NCBI GenBank assembly: GCA_001657395.1
Contig: LYSY01000005.1
Coordinates: 248,001-312,000, forward strand
Reading direction: 5' to 3'
DNA from: Rhodospirillales bacterium BBD 1991-14
Lineage (GTDB): Bacteria > Pseudomonadota > Alphaproteobacteria > Kiloniellales > Kiloniellaceae
Length of the DNA: 64,000 bases
Shown here piece after piece: positions 15,576 through 25,395 of the stretch. The notes beneath the pieces were generated by a model. That model saw nothing but the letters and a program-made list of their open reading frames with translations. It ran no database searches and was not told the DNA's origin. How positions within the stretch are numbered: the first letter of the stretch is position 1; the number at the start of each line of letters is the position of its first letter. Made by a program: the position numbers and the translations under genes.

Positions 15576-16679
15576 ATGAAACGCTCCTTTATCCTGGCAC
15601 TTGTGTTCGCCGTTGCGGCGGCGGCTTGGGTCGCCTCCGGCCAGCTTGGCGAGAGCGGCGCCGAGCCGGAAGCGCAGAAGCCGCCGGCCGACCTTGCCGC
15701 GCTCGACAGAGTGCCGACCGTGCGGGTGCGCAGCTCGACCGCGCAGACCCATGCCATCGTCGATCTGCTGCGTGGCCGCACCGAGGCCAACCGCAAGGTC
15801 GAGATCAAGGTCGAGACCGATGGACGCCTGATCGAGCTGGCCGTCGACGACGGCACCGTGGTCGAGGCTGGGGACGTCATTGCGCGGCTGTCCGCCGGCG
15901 ACCGCCCGGCACGTCTGGCAGAAGCCAAGGCACTGCTCGCCCAGCGCAAGATCGAGTACGAGGCCGACCAAAAACTCTCCCAGAAAGGGTTCCGCGCGGA
16001 GACCCAGGTGGCAGCCACAGAGGCCTCGCTGCAGGCAGCGGAAGCGGCGGTGAAGATTGCCGAGGTCGAACTGGCCTACACGGAGATTCAGGCGCCCTTC
16101 GACGGTATCGTGGACGAGCGGATGATGGAGATCGGCGACTATGTCGATCGCGGCGACGCCATCGCACACCTGGTCGAGCTGGACCCGATGCTGATCGTCA
16201 CCCAGGTGAACGAACGCGACATCCAGCGCCTGCAACTGGGTAATGCGGGGGCCGCCCGGCTGATGACCGGCGACCAGGTGACCGGGCATATCCGGCACAT
16301 CTCCACGGTCGCCGACGAGGCGACCCGGACCTTCCGCGTCGAGCTCGAGGTCGAGAACCCGGACGGACGCATCGCCGATGGCATGACCGCAGAGATTGCC
16401 CTGCCCCTCGCCGAGACACAGGCCCACATCGTCTCGCCCGCAATCCTGACCCTCTCCGACAGCGGACTGATCGGGGTGAAGGCCGTGGACGGGGAAGGCC
16501 GCGTCGTCTTTCACGCGGCCAAGATCGTCGACACCGACAACCAGGGCATCTGGATTACCGGGCTTCCGGAAGACGTGACCTTGATCACCGTGGGCCAGGA
16601 GTACGTGAGTCCCGGCGAAAAGGTGAAGGCGGTACAGGAGTCCGAGGTTGAGGAACGGCTGAAGGATCTGGCGTCGTGA
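15576..16679 (+). CDS. RND efflux periplasmic adaptor (membrane fusion protein)
   Basis: A protein of 367 residues with a signal or anchor segment (FILALVFAVAAAAWVASGQL), a lipoyl-like/biotinyl domain split by an alpha-hairpin (GRLIELAVDDGTVVEAGDVIARL ... EIQAPFDGIVDERMMEIGDYV), a beta-barrel and a membrane-proximal domain, as in AcrA/MexE homologues. The start is ATG 15576; longer upstream frames overlap the PadR gene. It overlaps the pump gene by 4 bp (GTGA), so the two are coupled. No outer-membrane TolC-type gene follows, so an unlinked channel must be used. Confidence 0.9.
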   Translation: MKRSFILALVFAVAAAAWVASGQLGESGAEPEAQKPPADLAALDRVPTVRVRSSTAQTHAIVDLLRGRTEANRKVEIKVETDGRLIELAVDDGTVVEAGDVIARLSAGDRPARLAEAKALLAQRKIEYEADQKLSQKGFRAETQVAATEASLQAAEAAVKIAEVELAYTEIQAPFDGIVDERMMEIGDYVDRGDAIAHLVELDPMLIVTQVNERDIQRLQLGNAGAARLMTGDQVTGHIRHISTVADEATRTFRVELEVENPDGRIADGMTAEIALPLAETQAHIVSPAILTLSDSGLIGVKAVDGEGRVVFHAAKIVDTDNQGIWITGLPEDVTLITVGQEYVSPGEKVKAVQESEVEERLKDLAS

Positions 16680-19600
16680 AGGCCGTCATTGACGCTGCCA
16701 TCTCGCGCAGCCGAACCGTAATCTCAACCCTGATTCTGGTCCTCGTTGCGGGCAGCGTGGCCTATGTCTCCATTCCCAAGGAAGACTCGCCCGACATCAA
16801 CATCCCGACGCTCTACGTCGTGGTGACCCATGACGGTATATCGCCCGAGGACGCGGAGCGGCTTCTGATCAAGCCGCTGGAAAAGGAACTGCGGGCGATC
16901 GAGGGCGTCAAGGAGATGACGTCGACCGCCTATCTGGGCGGCGCCAATGTGGTGATGGAGTTCGACGCCGGCTTCGATGCGGACCAGGCCCTGATCGACG
17001 TCCGGGAGAAGGTCGACCTGGCCAAGCCGGAGCTGCCGGACGACGCCGACGAGCCAACGGTGCACGAGATCAACCTCTCCCTCTTCCCCGTCCTGACCGT
17101 TTCGCTTTCCGGCAATGCGCCCGAGCGGACCCTGCTGCGCATCGCACGGGATTTGCAGGACAGGATCGAGAGCCTTTCCAGCGTCCTCGAAGCCAAGATC
17201 GCAGGCGACCGCGACGAACTGGTGGAAGTGGTGATCGATCCACTGGCGCTGGAAAGCTACAATCTCAACGCCACCGACATTCTGGAAATGGTCTCGAAAT
17301 CGAACCGCGTCGTGGCGGCGGGGTCCATGGACACCGGCCAGGGTCGCTTCGCTGTGAAGGTTCCCGGCCTTTTCGAGACCGTCGAGGACATCATCAACCT
17401 GCCGGTCAAGGTGAATGACGATGCCGTCGTCCGCTTTCGCGACATCGCCAGCCTGAGGCGCACCTTCAAGGACTCCGATGGCTTTGCGCGGCTGAACGGC
17501 GAGCCGGCGCTGGCCCTTGAGGTTTCCAAGCGCACCGGCGAGAACATCATCGAGACCATCGAGGACGTGCGTGCCGTGGTCGAAGAGGCGCGCCAGACAT
17601 GGCCTGAGACTGTCTCCGTCACTTACAGTCAAGACAAGTCGACCGACATTCGCAATAACCTGCTCGACCTTCAGAACAACGTTCTGAGCGCCGTGCTGCT
17701 GGTGATGGTGGTGGTGGTTGCCGCCCTTGGCCTGCGCTCCGCCCTGCTGGTCGGTATCGCCATTCCGGGTTCCTTTCTGACCGGCATCCTGGTGCTCGCC
17801 ATCGGCGGCCTGACAGTCAACATCGTCGTGCTCTTTGCGCTGATTCTCGCCGTCGGCATGCTGGTCGACGGTGCCATCGTCGTCACCGAGTATGCCGACC
17901 GCAAGATGAGCGAAGGCCAGCCGAAGCGGGAAGCCTATGCGCTGGCCGCAAAGCGTATGGCCTGGCCGATCATTGCCGCGACGGCCACCACCTTGGCAGC
18001 CTTCCTGCCGCTGATGTTCTGGCCCGGCGTGGTCGGCGAGTTCATGAAGTACCTGCCCATCACCCTGATCGCCACCTTGAGTGCGTCGCTCATGATGGCC
18101 CTGATCTTCGTGCCGACACTGGGTTCGGTCTTCGGCAAGCCGGGCGGCACCGCCGACCCCAAGACGATGAAGGCGCTGGCTGCCGGCGAAACCGGCGATC
18201 TGAAGGATGTGGGCGGTTTTACCGGAACCTACCTGAACGTGCTCAGCTTTGTCCTGCGGCACCCTGCGAAGATCCTGCTCTTTGCCGTCGCGCTGCTGGT
18301 CGGTGTCCAGATGGCCTACGCCACCTTCGGCCGCGGCGTTGAGTTTTTCCCTGACGTGGAGCCGCAGAACGCAGTGCTGCAGCTCCATGCCCGCGGCAAC
18401 CTCTCGGTCGAGGAACGCGACGAGCTGGTCCGCCAGGTCGAGAGTGTCGTCCTGGCCATGCAGCGCGAATACGGCGAGTTCCACGCCATCAGCGCTCAGT
18501 CCATGGCCTCCTCCGGCACCCAGGGCGGCGACGAAGCCGAAGACGTGATCGGCAAGATCACGGTGGAGTTCACCGACTGGTTCTCGCGCCGGCCGGCGGA
18601 TGAGATCCTCAATGAGGTCCGCGAACGCAGCGCGATCTTTGCCGGTGTCTTCGTCGAGGCACGCAAGGAAGAGTCGGGACCCCCGGTCGGCAAGCCCGTG
18701 CAGATCGAGGTGGCCTCCGCTCAGCCGTCCCTGATCGAACCGGCGGTCCAGCGTATCGGCCGGGCAATGACCGAAATCGGCGGCTTTGTCGACATCGAAG
18801 ACGGCACCCAGATTCCCGGCATCGAGTGGGAATTGGCGGTGGACCGTGCCCAGGCCGCGAAGTTCAACGCTGACGTCAGCCTGATCGGCAGCTATGTGCG
18901 CATGCTGACCAACGGCATGGACCTCGGCGACTACAGGCCTGACGACAGCACCGAGGAGATCGACATCGTTGTGCGTCTGCCCGAGCAGTACCGCAACATC
19001 GAGCAGCTCGATCTGATCCGAATACAGACCTCTTCCGGATTGATCCCCATTTCCAACTTCGTGACCCGTGAGGCAAAGCCCCGGGTCGGCCTCCTGAAGC
19101 GTACCGACAGCCGCCGTGCGATGACGATCAAGGCCGACGTGGCGCAGGGCCTGCTGGCCGACGACAAGGTGCAGGAAATCCGCAGCTGGCTTGCCGAGCA
19201 GGACTTCGACCCCCTGCTGGCCATCACCTTCAAGGGCGAGGACGAGGAACAGAAGGCTGCCTCGGACTTCCTCGGCAAGGCCTTCGGTGTCGCGCTGTTC
19301 ATGATGGCGATCATCCTGGTGACCCAGTTCAACAGCTTCTACAGCGCCTTCCTGATCCTGACTGCGGTCATCATGTCGACCGTGGGCGTGATGATCGGCC
19401 TGCTCGTCACCAATCAGCCTTTCGGCATCGTCATGTCCGGTATCGGCGTTATTGCCCTGGCCGGCATCGTCGTGAACAACAACATCGTGCTGATCGATAC
19501 CTTCGACCGGCTGCGCGCGACGACGGCAAACGCCAGGGAGGCCATCCTGCGGACCGGCGCCCAGCGCCTGCGCCCGGTGCTGCTGACCACCATCACTACG

Positions 19601-19912
19601 ATCCTGGGGCTCATGCCCATGGTGCTGGCGACCAACATCGACTTCTTTTCCCGCACGGTCCAGGTCGGCGCGCCCTCGACCCAGTGGTGGCGCCAGCTCT
19701 CCACGGCCATCGTCTTCGGGCTCACCTTCGCGACGCTGCTCACGCTTTTCGTGACCCCGAGCGCGCTTATGCTCCGCGACAATCTGAAAGGCATGTTGGA
19801 GCGCAGGCGGGGCCGCCGCCGCAGGGCACCCGACGCGCCGCAATCCGACCCGGAAAGCGGCGCCGGCGAAATCGGGAAAAGCGGCCCGGGTGTTCCGCAG
19901 GCTGCGGAGTAA
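16676..19912 (+). CDS. RND efflux transporter, AcrB/MexF-like inner-membrane pump
   Basis: A pump of 1078 residues starting with GTG. It has the RND layout of twelve membrane spans in two halves, each followed by a large periplasmic loop. The N terminus (RSRTVISTLILVLVAGSVAYVSIPKEDSPDINIP) and the TM4 region (LALILAVGMLVDGAIVVTEYADRKM), with its proton-relay acidic residues, fit the HAE family. The C-terminal half has GIIALAGIVVNNNIVLIDTFDRLR-like sequence. Homologues with this KEDSPD motif are annotated as multidrug pumps. The tail is Arg-rich and variable. Together with the adaptor it forms the PadR-linked efflux operon. Confidence 0.92.
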   Translation: MKAVIDAAISRSRTVISTLILVLVAGSVAYVSIPKEDSPDINIPTLYVVVTHDGISPEDAERLLIKPLEKELRAIEGVKEMTSTAYLGGANVVMEFDAGFDADQALIDVREKVDLAKPELPDDADEPTVHEINLSLFPVLTVSLSGNAPERTLLRIARDLQDRIESLSSVLEAKIAGDRDELVEVVIDPLALESYNLNATDILEMVSKSNRVVAAGSMDTGQGRFAVKVPGLFETVEDIINLPVKVNDDAVVRFRDIASLRRTFKDSDGFARLNGEPALALEVSKRTGENIIETIEDVRAVVEEARQTWPETVSVTYSQDKSTDIRNNLLDLQNNVLSAVLLVMVVVVAALGLRSALLVGIAIPGSFLTGILVLAIGGLTVNIVVLFALILAVGMLVDGAIVVTEYADRKMSEGQPKREAYALAAKRMAWPIIAATATTLAAFLPLMFWPGVVGEFMKYLPITLIATLSASLMMALIFVPTLGSVFGKPGGTADPKTMKALAAGETGDLKDVGGFTGTYLNVLSFVLRHPAKILLFAVALLVGVQMAYATFGRGVEFFPDVEPQNAVLQLHARGNLSVEERDELVRQVESVVLAMQREYGEFHAISAQSMASSGTQGGDEAEDVIGKITVEFTDWFSRRPADEILNEVRERSAIFAGVFVEARKEESGPPVGKPVQIEVASAQPSLIEPAVQRIGRAMTEIGGFVDIEDGTQIPGIEWELAVDRAQAAKFNADVSLIGSYVRMLTNGMDLGDYRPDDSTEEIDIVVRLPEQYRNIEQLDLIRIQTSSGLIPISNFVTREAKPRVGLLKRTDSRRAMTIKADVAQGLLADDKVQEIRSWLAEQDFDPLLAITFKGEDEEQKAASDFLGKAFGVALFMMAIILVTQFNSFYSAFLILTAVIMSTVGVMIGLLVTNQPFGIVMSGIGVIALAGIVVNNNIVLIDTFDRLRATTANAREAILRTGAQRLRPVLLTTITTILGLMPMVLATNIDFFSRTVQVGAPSTQWWRQLSTAIVFGLTFATLLTLFVTPSALMLRDNLKGMLERRRGRRRRAPDAPQSDPESGAGEIGKSGPGVPQAAE

Positions 19913-19969
19913 AGCGAGACTCCCAGATCGGAGACCTGCCCGGCCCGAAGGCGCCCAGCGGATGAACGC

Positions 19970-20785
19970 CTAGTCGGGGCCTTCGTCGTCGTCCGCTGCC
20001 GCCTCGGGCTTCTCGCCGTTTTCCTGCTCAAGGGCCAGCGCGCGGGCCTCCTTGCGGTACTGAACGGCCGCCACGGGAATGCTGGCCAGATACAGCAGAC
20101 CGACCAGGGTCACGGTGATCCAGGGCTCGGATATCAGGAAGGCGGCAAACAGCACCAGCCCCACCATGGCGATCCGGCGCTGGGGCGGGCGCAGCTTCAG
20201 GCGCTTGGCGGAGAACGTCGGGACCTGGCTCACCATCAGGATGGCGACGCCCAGAAGGGTCAGCAGGTTCAGCAGATCGCTGCGCAGAATGCTGTCCCCG
20301 AAGACAAAGCTCATGGTCAACGGCAGCAGGGCAAGGCCGGCAGCGGCAGGGGCCGGCACGCCGACAAAGAACCGCGCGGCCAGGGGCTGCGGACTGTCCT
20401 CTCCCAGGGCGGCGTTGAAGCGCGCCAGACGCAGGGCACAACACGCGGCAAACACCAGGCAGAGCGCCCACCCCAGCCCCCCGGCATCGGAGAGCGTCCA
20501 GAGATAGATCACCACCGCCGGCGTCACACCGAAGGCGATGACGTCCGACAGCGAGTCAAGCTGCGCCCCGAACTCGCTGGTCGCCCCCATAAGGCGGGCG
20601 ATGCGGCCGTCCAGCCCGTCGAGCAGCATCGCTACCACCACAGCCCCCACCGCTGCCTCCCAGCGGTCCAGCAACGCCAGCCGGATCGCTGTCAACCCGG
20701 CGCAGAGCGCCAGCAGCGTCAGTGCATTGGGGATCATCCGGTTGATCGAGAGCGCCGAGACGCGCCGTCTGCGCAGGCGCGCCAC
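19970..20785 (-). CDS. pssA: CDP-diacylglycerol--serine O-phosphatidyltransferase
   Basis: This makes phosphatidylserine from CDP-diacylglycerol and serine in the inner membrane. The 271-residue product (GTG 20785, GGAGAGGAG upstream) carries the CDP-alcohol phosphotransferase motif DGLDGRIARLMGATSEFGAQ followed by LDSLSD, matching DGx2ARx8Gx3Dx3D, and several membrane spans. It follows psd by one base, so both steps to phosphatidylethanolamine are made from one mRNA. The C terminus is acidic (EAAADDDEGPD). Confidence 0.95.
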   Translation of the reverse strand: MARLRRRRVSALSINRMIPNALTLLALCAGLTAIRLALLDRWEAAVGAVVVAMLLDGLDGRIARLMGATSEFGAQLDSLSDVIAFGVTPAVVIYLWTLSDAGGLGWALCLVFAACCALRLARFNAALGEDSPQPLAARFFVGVPAPAAAGLALLPLTMSFVFGDSILRSDLLNLLTLLGVAILMVSQVPTFSAKRLKLRPPQRRIAMVGLVLFAAFLISEPWITVTLVGLLYLASIPVAAVQYRKEARALALEQENGEKPEAAADDDEGPD

Positions 20786-20786
20786 C

Positions 20787-21536
20787 TTAGCGCTCCTCTC
20801 CCTGGCGTGCGGGCTCTCCGGACTGCAGGTCGGCGAGCACGGTCTCGCCGGCAATGGTTGTCTGGTAGAGCGACACCAGCGGTGCCACGCCCTCGGGAAG
20901 ATAGACGTCCATGCGGCTGCCGAAACGGATCAGACCAAAGACCTGACCTGCACGCACCGGCTGATCCTCCGAGACATTGCAGACGATACGCCGCGCGACC
21001 AGACCGGCAATCTGCACGAAGGCGATGTCGACACCGTCGAAGGTCGTGACCTTCAGCGACATGCGCTCGTTATCGACCGAGGCCTTGTCCAGCGCCGCGT
21101 TGAGAAACTTGCCCGGCCGGTAGGCAACGGCCGAAATCCTGCCGTCTATCGGAACCCGGTTGATGTGCACGTTGAAGACGTTGAGGAAGATCGAGATCCG
21201 GGTAAGCGGTTCCCCTCCCATCTCCAGTTCCGGCGGTGGTACGGCCCTCTCGATCATCTGCACCAGACCATCGGCCGGAGCGATGACCAGGCCCGGCCGC
21301 GTCGGCGTTACCCGCGGCGGATCGCGAAAGAAGTAGGTGCAGAAAGCCGCGGCCAGGAGACCCAGCCAGAACAGCGGCTCCCACAGCAGGCCCAGTAGGA
21401 TCGCCGCAGCCAGCGCCGCCGCGATGAAGGGCCAGCCGGCCCGGTGGATTGGAACCAATACGCTTCTGAACACGCGGTTGTCCTGCCCCCAGTCCTGAAT
21501 CGGTACAGCAGTAATAGACCAGCCGCCGGCCCTCAA
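20787..21536 (-). CDS. psd: Phosphatidylserine decarboxylase proenzyme
   Basis: This converts phosphatidylserine to phosphatidylethanolamine. The 249-residue proenzyme has hydrophobic membrane segments (residues about 32-66), [11 protein letters not shown], the conserved [11 protein letters not shown], and the self-cleavage site FGSR near residue 214, where the Ser becomes the pyruvoyl cofactor. The short length and FGSR form fit the PSD-A type common in alphaproteobacteria. It is the first gene of psd-pssA. Confidence 0.95.
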   Translation of the reverse strand: MRAGGWSITAVPIQDWGQDNRVFRSVLVPIHRAGWPFIAAALAAAILLGLLWEPLFWLGLLAAAFCTYFFRDPPRVTPTRPGLVIAPADGLVQMIERAVPPPELEMGGEPLTRISIFLNVFNVHINRVPIDGRISAVAYRPGKFLNAALDKASVDNERMSLKVTTFDGVDIAFVQIAGLVARRIVCNVSEDQPVRAGQVFGLIRFGSRMDVYLPEGVAPLVSLYQTTIAGETVLADLQSGEPARQGEER

Positions 21537-21625
21537 ACAGCCGAAAATTCTGAGAAACTGGTGCTTTACCGATCGTTAAAGCCGAACTGCTAGCCTTGGG
21601 GCTTGTTGATGCGGGAGATACTGCC

Positions 21626-22243
21626 TTGGACGCCCCGGGGAACGAGCCAAGCGAATCCACGACCTCGAAGGACGACGGGAAGTCGGCGGTCAAGTCCGTG
21701 GCCGATGCCGGGCTGCCGCTGGAGGTGGGATCCATCGCGCTGGGCGAAGACGGTCACATCAGCCGCCGTGACCCCGACCAGCCGTTGCACTTCACTTTTA
21801 CCGCCTGCGGCATCCGCTTCGAGGCCGAACTGGCGGATAGCTCCGCACCGCTTCGGCTGGAAGCCAACCTTGGCAAGCTGCCCTACACCGCCGAATCGCC
21901 CGAGGGCCGGCGCCTGGCCCGCTCGGTCATGGCGGCCACGGACCGCCTGGGCTGCGGCCAGATCATGCTTTCGGAACAGCAGGACATGGTCCTGACGGCC
22001 GAACTGGCGCCACCGGCCCCGCGCACGCCGGTCAACGTCATCGCCACAGCCGCTTGTATTGTCGCAGCCTGCAAGCCCTATCTCGATCTTCTCGGTGAGG
22101 CTGTCGCCATCCCGCGTCCGGCGCTCAGCGGCAATGAGACGGCGGACGAGGACGCAGAGAAGGCCGGGGAGACTGCGGCGTCCGAAGGCACCGTGGCCGA
22201 CACCGACGACACAGCAGGCGGCGCAACCGAAGCAGCGACCTGA
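21626..22243 (+). CDS. Hypothetical protein, possible YbjN/secretion-chaperone-like fold
   Basis: A protein of about 205 residues from TTG 21626 (GGGAG seven bases upstream; another TTG lies at 21596). The centre (LHFTFTACGIRFEAELADSS to PVNVIATAACIVAACKPYLD) alternates strands and helices in an order reminiscent of the YbjN or type-III-chaperone fold, but no motif proves it. Both ends are polar, and the C-terminal 50 residues are acidic and low in complexity. It is divergent from psd and convergent with the LysM gene. Confidence 0.6.
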   Translation: MDAPGNEPSESTTSKDDGKSAVKSVADAGLPLEVGSIALGEDGHISRRDPDQPLHFTFTACGIRFEAELADSSAPLRLEANLGKLPYTAESPEGRRLARSVMAATDRLGCGQIMLSEQQDMVLTAELAPPAPRTPVNVIATAACIVAACKPYLDLLGEAVAIPRPALSGNETADEDAEKAGETAASEGTVADTDDTAGGATEAAT

Positions 22244-22302
22244 AGGAGAGGAAGGCCGAGAAGCTCCGCCTCAGGATAGCCCGCTAGCAGGTCAGCAACG
22301 CG

Positions 22303-23496
22303 TCAGTTCACTCTGGGAAGGGCGAAGACCTGGCCCGGATAAATCAGATCCGGGTCGCGGATCTGGTCCGCGTTGGCCTGGTAGATCACGGAGTAGCGCA
22401 GACCCTGGCCGTAGGTGCGGCGCGCGATCCGCCAGAGAGAGTTTCCCGGCTGCACGATGACGTAGTCCTCGCCCTCGGCAATCTGCCGCGCCGGCTCCCG
22501 CGAGAACGGGGTTTCCACCCGCGCCATAACAGATCCATCGTCCGCCAGCTGGTCCACCCGCAGGTCGTGCAGCCCCTCCAGGATCGGCGATGCGGGTGAC
22601 AGGGCCCAACGTCCGTCGGCGTCTGCGATCGCTTCACCGATGGGCTTGTTGTCGAGATAGACCAGCATCCGCGCGCCAGGCGCAGCCCGTCCCCCGAGGA
22701 TGGCCCGGCCCGTTTCATCGTAGTCCACGGAATCCAGCACCAGGCCGCCGGCGGCGATGCCCTCCTCCGGCTGCTGCGGCAGCACCTTGCTGGCACCTCC
22801 GTCCCGCGGTGTCAGGACCGCCATAACCGGGGGCGTTTCGCCCGAGGCCGCAGTCTCTCCGGTCTGCTGCTGCGCGGCCCCTTCGGCGCCCGGCGCCGGT
22901 GAAGCCGGTGCGGGTTCGGGCACCATGACGACCACCAGGTCCTCGGAAAGCTGCTTGCCGCCGTCCGGCGCCTTGGCCTCGATCCCGATCTCATGGCTGC
23001 CCGGCGCCAGCGGTTGTTCGGCAACGATCGCCCAGGCACCGCTGCTGTCGGCCTTCGTCGTTCCCACCGCGCCATCGGCACCCAGGGTGACCTTCACTTC
23101 GCTGTTGGGCTCGGCGCGCCCGGCGATGACCGCTTCACCGCTGGGCTCCACACGGACCACATCGAAAGTCGGGGCCGTACCCTCCGCGGCCTCTTCCGTG
23201 CCTGTCGTCGGCAGGGCGGCCTGCTGCTCGCGGCGCTTCACCTCCGGCTGCACTGGTTGCGTGGCGGCCTCGTCGCCGGCAGCCGGGGTAACAGGGTCCG
23301 GGCTGGCGGCCGTCTCCGATCCGCTGCCCGCCGCATCTGTCTCCACCGATTCAGGGCTTTGCGCTGCGGCGCTCTCGGGCGGAGCCGTGCCTCCGGCGAC
23401 GGGCCGAGGCGTGTCCTCGCCGCCGAACTGCAGGTATCCTATCAGGGCTGCCCCCGCAACGGCGGCCACGCCCAGACCGAGTACAAGCCTTTTCAA
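22303..23496 (-). CDS. LysM domain protein with N-terminal membrane anchor
   Basis: A 397-residue protein starting at TTG 23496 with AGGAGG upstream. It has an N-terminal anchor (LVLGLGVAAVAGAALIGYL), a long Pro/Ala/Glu linker, Ig-like beta repeats (DVVRVEPSGEAVIAGRAEPNSEVKVTL and LDSVDYDETGRAILGGRAAPGARMLVYL) and a C-terminal LysM (VIVQPGNSLWRIARRTYGQG ... IYPGQVFALPRVN) that binds peptidoglycan. This is a typical alphaproteobacterial envelope protein of unknown detailed role. Confidence 0.88.
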   Translation of the reverse strand: MKRLVLGLGVAAVAGAALIGYLQFGGEDTPRPVAGGTAPPESAAAQSPESVETDAAGSGSETAASPDPVTPAAGDEAATQPVQPEVKRREQQAALPTTGTEEAAEGTAPTFDVVRVEPSGEAVIAGRAEPNSEVKVTLGADGAVGTTKADSSGAWAIVAEQPLAPGSHEIGIEAKAPDGGKQLSEDLVVVMVPEPAPASPAPGAEGAAQQQTGETAASGETPPVMAVLTPRDGGASKVLPQQPEEGIAAGGLVLDSVDYDETGRAILGGRAAPGARMLVYLDNKPIGEAIADADGRWALSPASPILEGLHDLRVDQLADDGSVMARVETPFSREPARQIAEGEDYVIVQPGNSLWRIARRTYGQGLRYSVIYQANADQIRDPDLIYPGQVFALPRVN

Positions 23497-23569
23497 ACCC
23501 CTAGCCTCCTGTCCCTGCGAAACAGCCTAGTACGCGGGGCACAGGGGCGCAATGCCGGCCGGCTTAGGA

Positions 23570-24520
23570 TCAAGGTCCGCTATTGGCCGGTAAGCTCTTG
23601 AGGTATATGGCTATTGCAGTCAGGTCCTCGTCGCTGAGATGGCTGGTGCCATGTTCGATCACCTCGCCCATGGAGTCGCCGAGGAAGTCGCCCTCCGGTG
23701 TGATCCCGATTTTGAGCGCGCCCGCGATGTCGGATTCGCTCCAACCCGCGAGGCCGTTGTCCGCCGGCGTCAGGTTGGGCACCTTGCCGCCGTCCGGCCC
23801 CTCCGGGTTGCCGGCCAGTTCCAGACTGTCGTCGACTGCACCCAGAAAGCCTCTCGGACTGTGGCACTCGCCGCAGTGCCCGAGGTGCCGGGTCAGATAG
23901 GCGCCCCGGTTCCAGGCCGCATCCTTCTGGTCGTCTTCCTGGTAGGCACCGGCCTCGAAGAACATGGTCTTCCAGAGCCCCAGCGTGAAGCGCAGACTGT
24001 AGGGGAAGTCGAGGTCATGCGGCTTGTTCTGGGTTTCCACCGGTTCCTGCGCGAAGAGGTAGGCCTGCAGGTCCGCGATGTCCCCGTCGCTCATCCCGGT
24101 GTAGGACGTATAGGGAAAGGAGGGATAGTAGGGATCGCCGTCCGGGGAAACCCCGTGGCGGAGGGCCGCCTCGAAATCCTCGTCGCTCCAGGCACCGATG
24201 CCGTAGACCGGATGCGGTGTGATGTTGGGGCTGTAGAAGGTGCCGAAGGGCGTCTTCAGGGCGCGGCCGCCGGCCAGCGGTGCGCCACCGCCCTTGGTAT
24301 CGGTATGACAGCTGTGGCAGCCGGCAGCGCGGAAAATGTACGCACCTCTTTGAACAGCGTCGCTGACTGACGCGTCCTCCGATGCGTCTTCTGCCGAAAC
24401 CGCCGGTGGCTCGGCGGACTGGCCGGCTACCGGCGCCGACCAGACGGCCGCAACGCCGCAGACCGCCCCATACGCCAAGCGGCGCAGCAGTGCCTGCACT
24501 CTGCCTGCACTAGATATCAT
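23570..24520 (-). CDS. Diheme c-type cytochrome
   Basis: A secreted protein of about 316 residues. ATG 24520 is preferred because a signal sequence (VQALLRRLAYGAVCGVAAVWSAP) then begins at the start. Two heme-binding sites are visible, CHSCH and CGECH, about 135 residues apart, each followed by a class I cytochrome domain; NITPHPVYGIGAWSDEDFEAALRHG is like the diheme subunits of periplasmic dehydrogenases. It lies 109 bp after another cytochrome gene in the same direction. The partner dehydrogenase is not in the window. Confidence 0.88.
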   Translation of the reverse strand: MISSAGRVQALLRRLAYGAVCGVAAVWSAPVAGQSAEPPAVSAEDASEDASVSDAVQRGAYIFRAAGCHSCHTDTKGGGAPLAGGRALKTPFGTFYSPNITPHPVYGIGAWSDEDFEAALRHGVSPDGDPYYPSFPYTSYTGMSDGDIADLQAYLFAQEPVETQNKPHDLDFPYSLRFTLGLWKTMFFEAGAYQEDDQKDAAWNRGAYLTRHLGHCGECHSPRGFLGAVDDSLELAGNPEGPDGGKVPNLTPADNGLAGWSESDIAGALKIGITPEGDFLGDSMGEVIEHGTSHLSDEDLTAIAIYLKSLPANSGP

Positions 24521-24628
24521 GCTCACCAGCCGTCGCGGTTGAGACAGACGTTCGCGCGGCGACGGCGGACGCGGTCGCCCCGCGCCCGCCATCCCTTGGC
24601 CCGGCTTTTTGAAGCCCGATCTTGAAAT

Positions 24629-25147
24629 CTAGGTCTCGGGGCCGCGATAGGTCGTATGGCAGCCGCCACACCCCTCTTTCCCAAAGGTCGCGAACTGGGC
24701 TTGGATGGTTCCGGCATCGCCGCTGTTGAGCACGGCGGCCATCTTTGCGGCCTCGTCCTCCAACACCTTGCCACGCTCGAGGAAGCCGTCCCAGTCAGAC
24801 CAGATTTCCGGTTTTGACCGGTTCTTGCCGACACTATCCATTTCCTCAAGCGTCGCTTTCACCTCGAAGATCTGGGGGATCGAGGTGGCCAGTTCGCCGA
24901 TCTTGGCTGCCGCTGCTGAGGCTTCAGCCGCCGTCCCCTTGGAGGCCTTCACAAACTCGGCGATGATTTTCATGTTGCCGCCAACGTCCTTCATCGTTTG
25001 TTGGCGCTGCTTGACCGCCGCCATTTCATGGGCGTCGGCAACCTGCAGGTCGCTCGCATGGGAGGTCTGCACCACGCTGTTCGACATCAGCACGGCGCCT
25101 GCGGCAAATACGCAGGCCCCTGCTGCAAGAATCGACTTCCGTAGCAT
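24629..25147 (-). CDS. Cytochrome c' family protein
   Basis: A 172-residue periplasmic protein. ATG 25147 (GGAG nine bases upstream) gives a signal peptide (MLRKSILAAGACVFAAGAVL). The mature part is a four-helix bundle with a single heme site close to the C terminus, CGGCHTTYR, exactly the class II cytochrome c' pattern. Such proteins bind NO or act in electron transfer. It probably shares a transcript with the diheme cytochrome downstream. Confidence 0.9.
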   Translation of the reverse strand: MLRKSILAAGACVFAAGAVLMSNSVVQTSHASDLQVADAHEMAAVKQRQQTMKDVGGNMKIIAEFVKASKGTAAEASAAAAKIGELATSIPQIFEVKATLEEMDSVGKNRSKPEIWSDWDGFLERGKVLEDEAAKMAAVLNSGDAGTIQAQFATFGKEGCGGCHTTYRGPET

Positions 25148-25226
25148 CTTGATCTGCTCCTTGATTGTTGTCACCCGGCCCCGTTCTGACTACTCGGGCC
25201 TTTGTCTTGCGTCCTGCGAGCGGCGC

Positions 25227-25331
25227 AGGTGAGTTCACCTCTTTTCCACAAACACGGCAGACGGCCATCGCTGGCGGCGGGCCGCCGGGCTGTGCTAGAA
25301 GGCGATCACGCGGTTGTGACGCAGGGTCACA
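25227..25331. promoter_or_regulatory. Two dyads between the cytochrome c' and LOG genes
   Basis: AGGTGAGTTCACCT (25227-25240) is a perfect 6-bp-arm dyad about 80 bp before the cytochrome start on the minus strand. TGTGACGCAGGGTCACA (25315-25331) is a 6-bp-arm dyad about 60-80 bp before the LOG gene; it resembles Crp/Fnr-type half-sites, but the spacer is one base longer than the Crp consensus. Regulation is a possibility only. Confidence 0.35.
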
Positions 25332-25395
25332 CTACCGCATCAGGGGGCAAATTCAATTGTGCCATTAAGGGCCCCCGGCCGGTAACGGGTTTGTG

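Noticed and set aside
16724-19843. Very long open frame on the minus strand (about 1039 codons)
   Set aside because: It is antisense to the RND pump gene, its product is His/Asp/Gln-rich with no domain, and the frame is kept open by the high GC of the real gene.
25026-25268. Minus-strand frame starting MAVCRVCGKEV, looking like a zinc ribbon
   Set aside because: Only one CxxC is present, it overlaps the start of the cytochrome c' gene in another frame, and the rest has no protein-like pattern.
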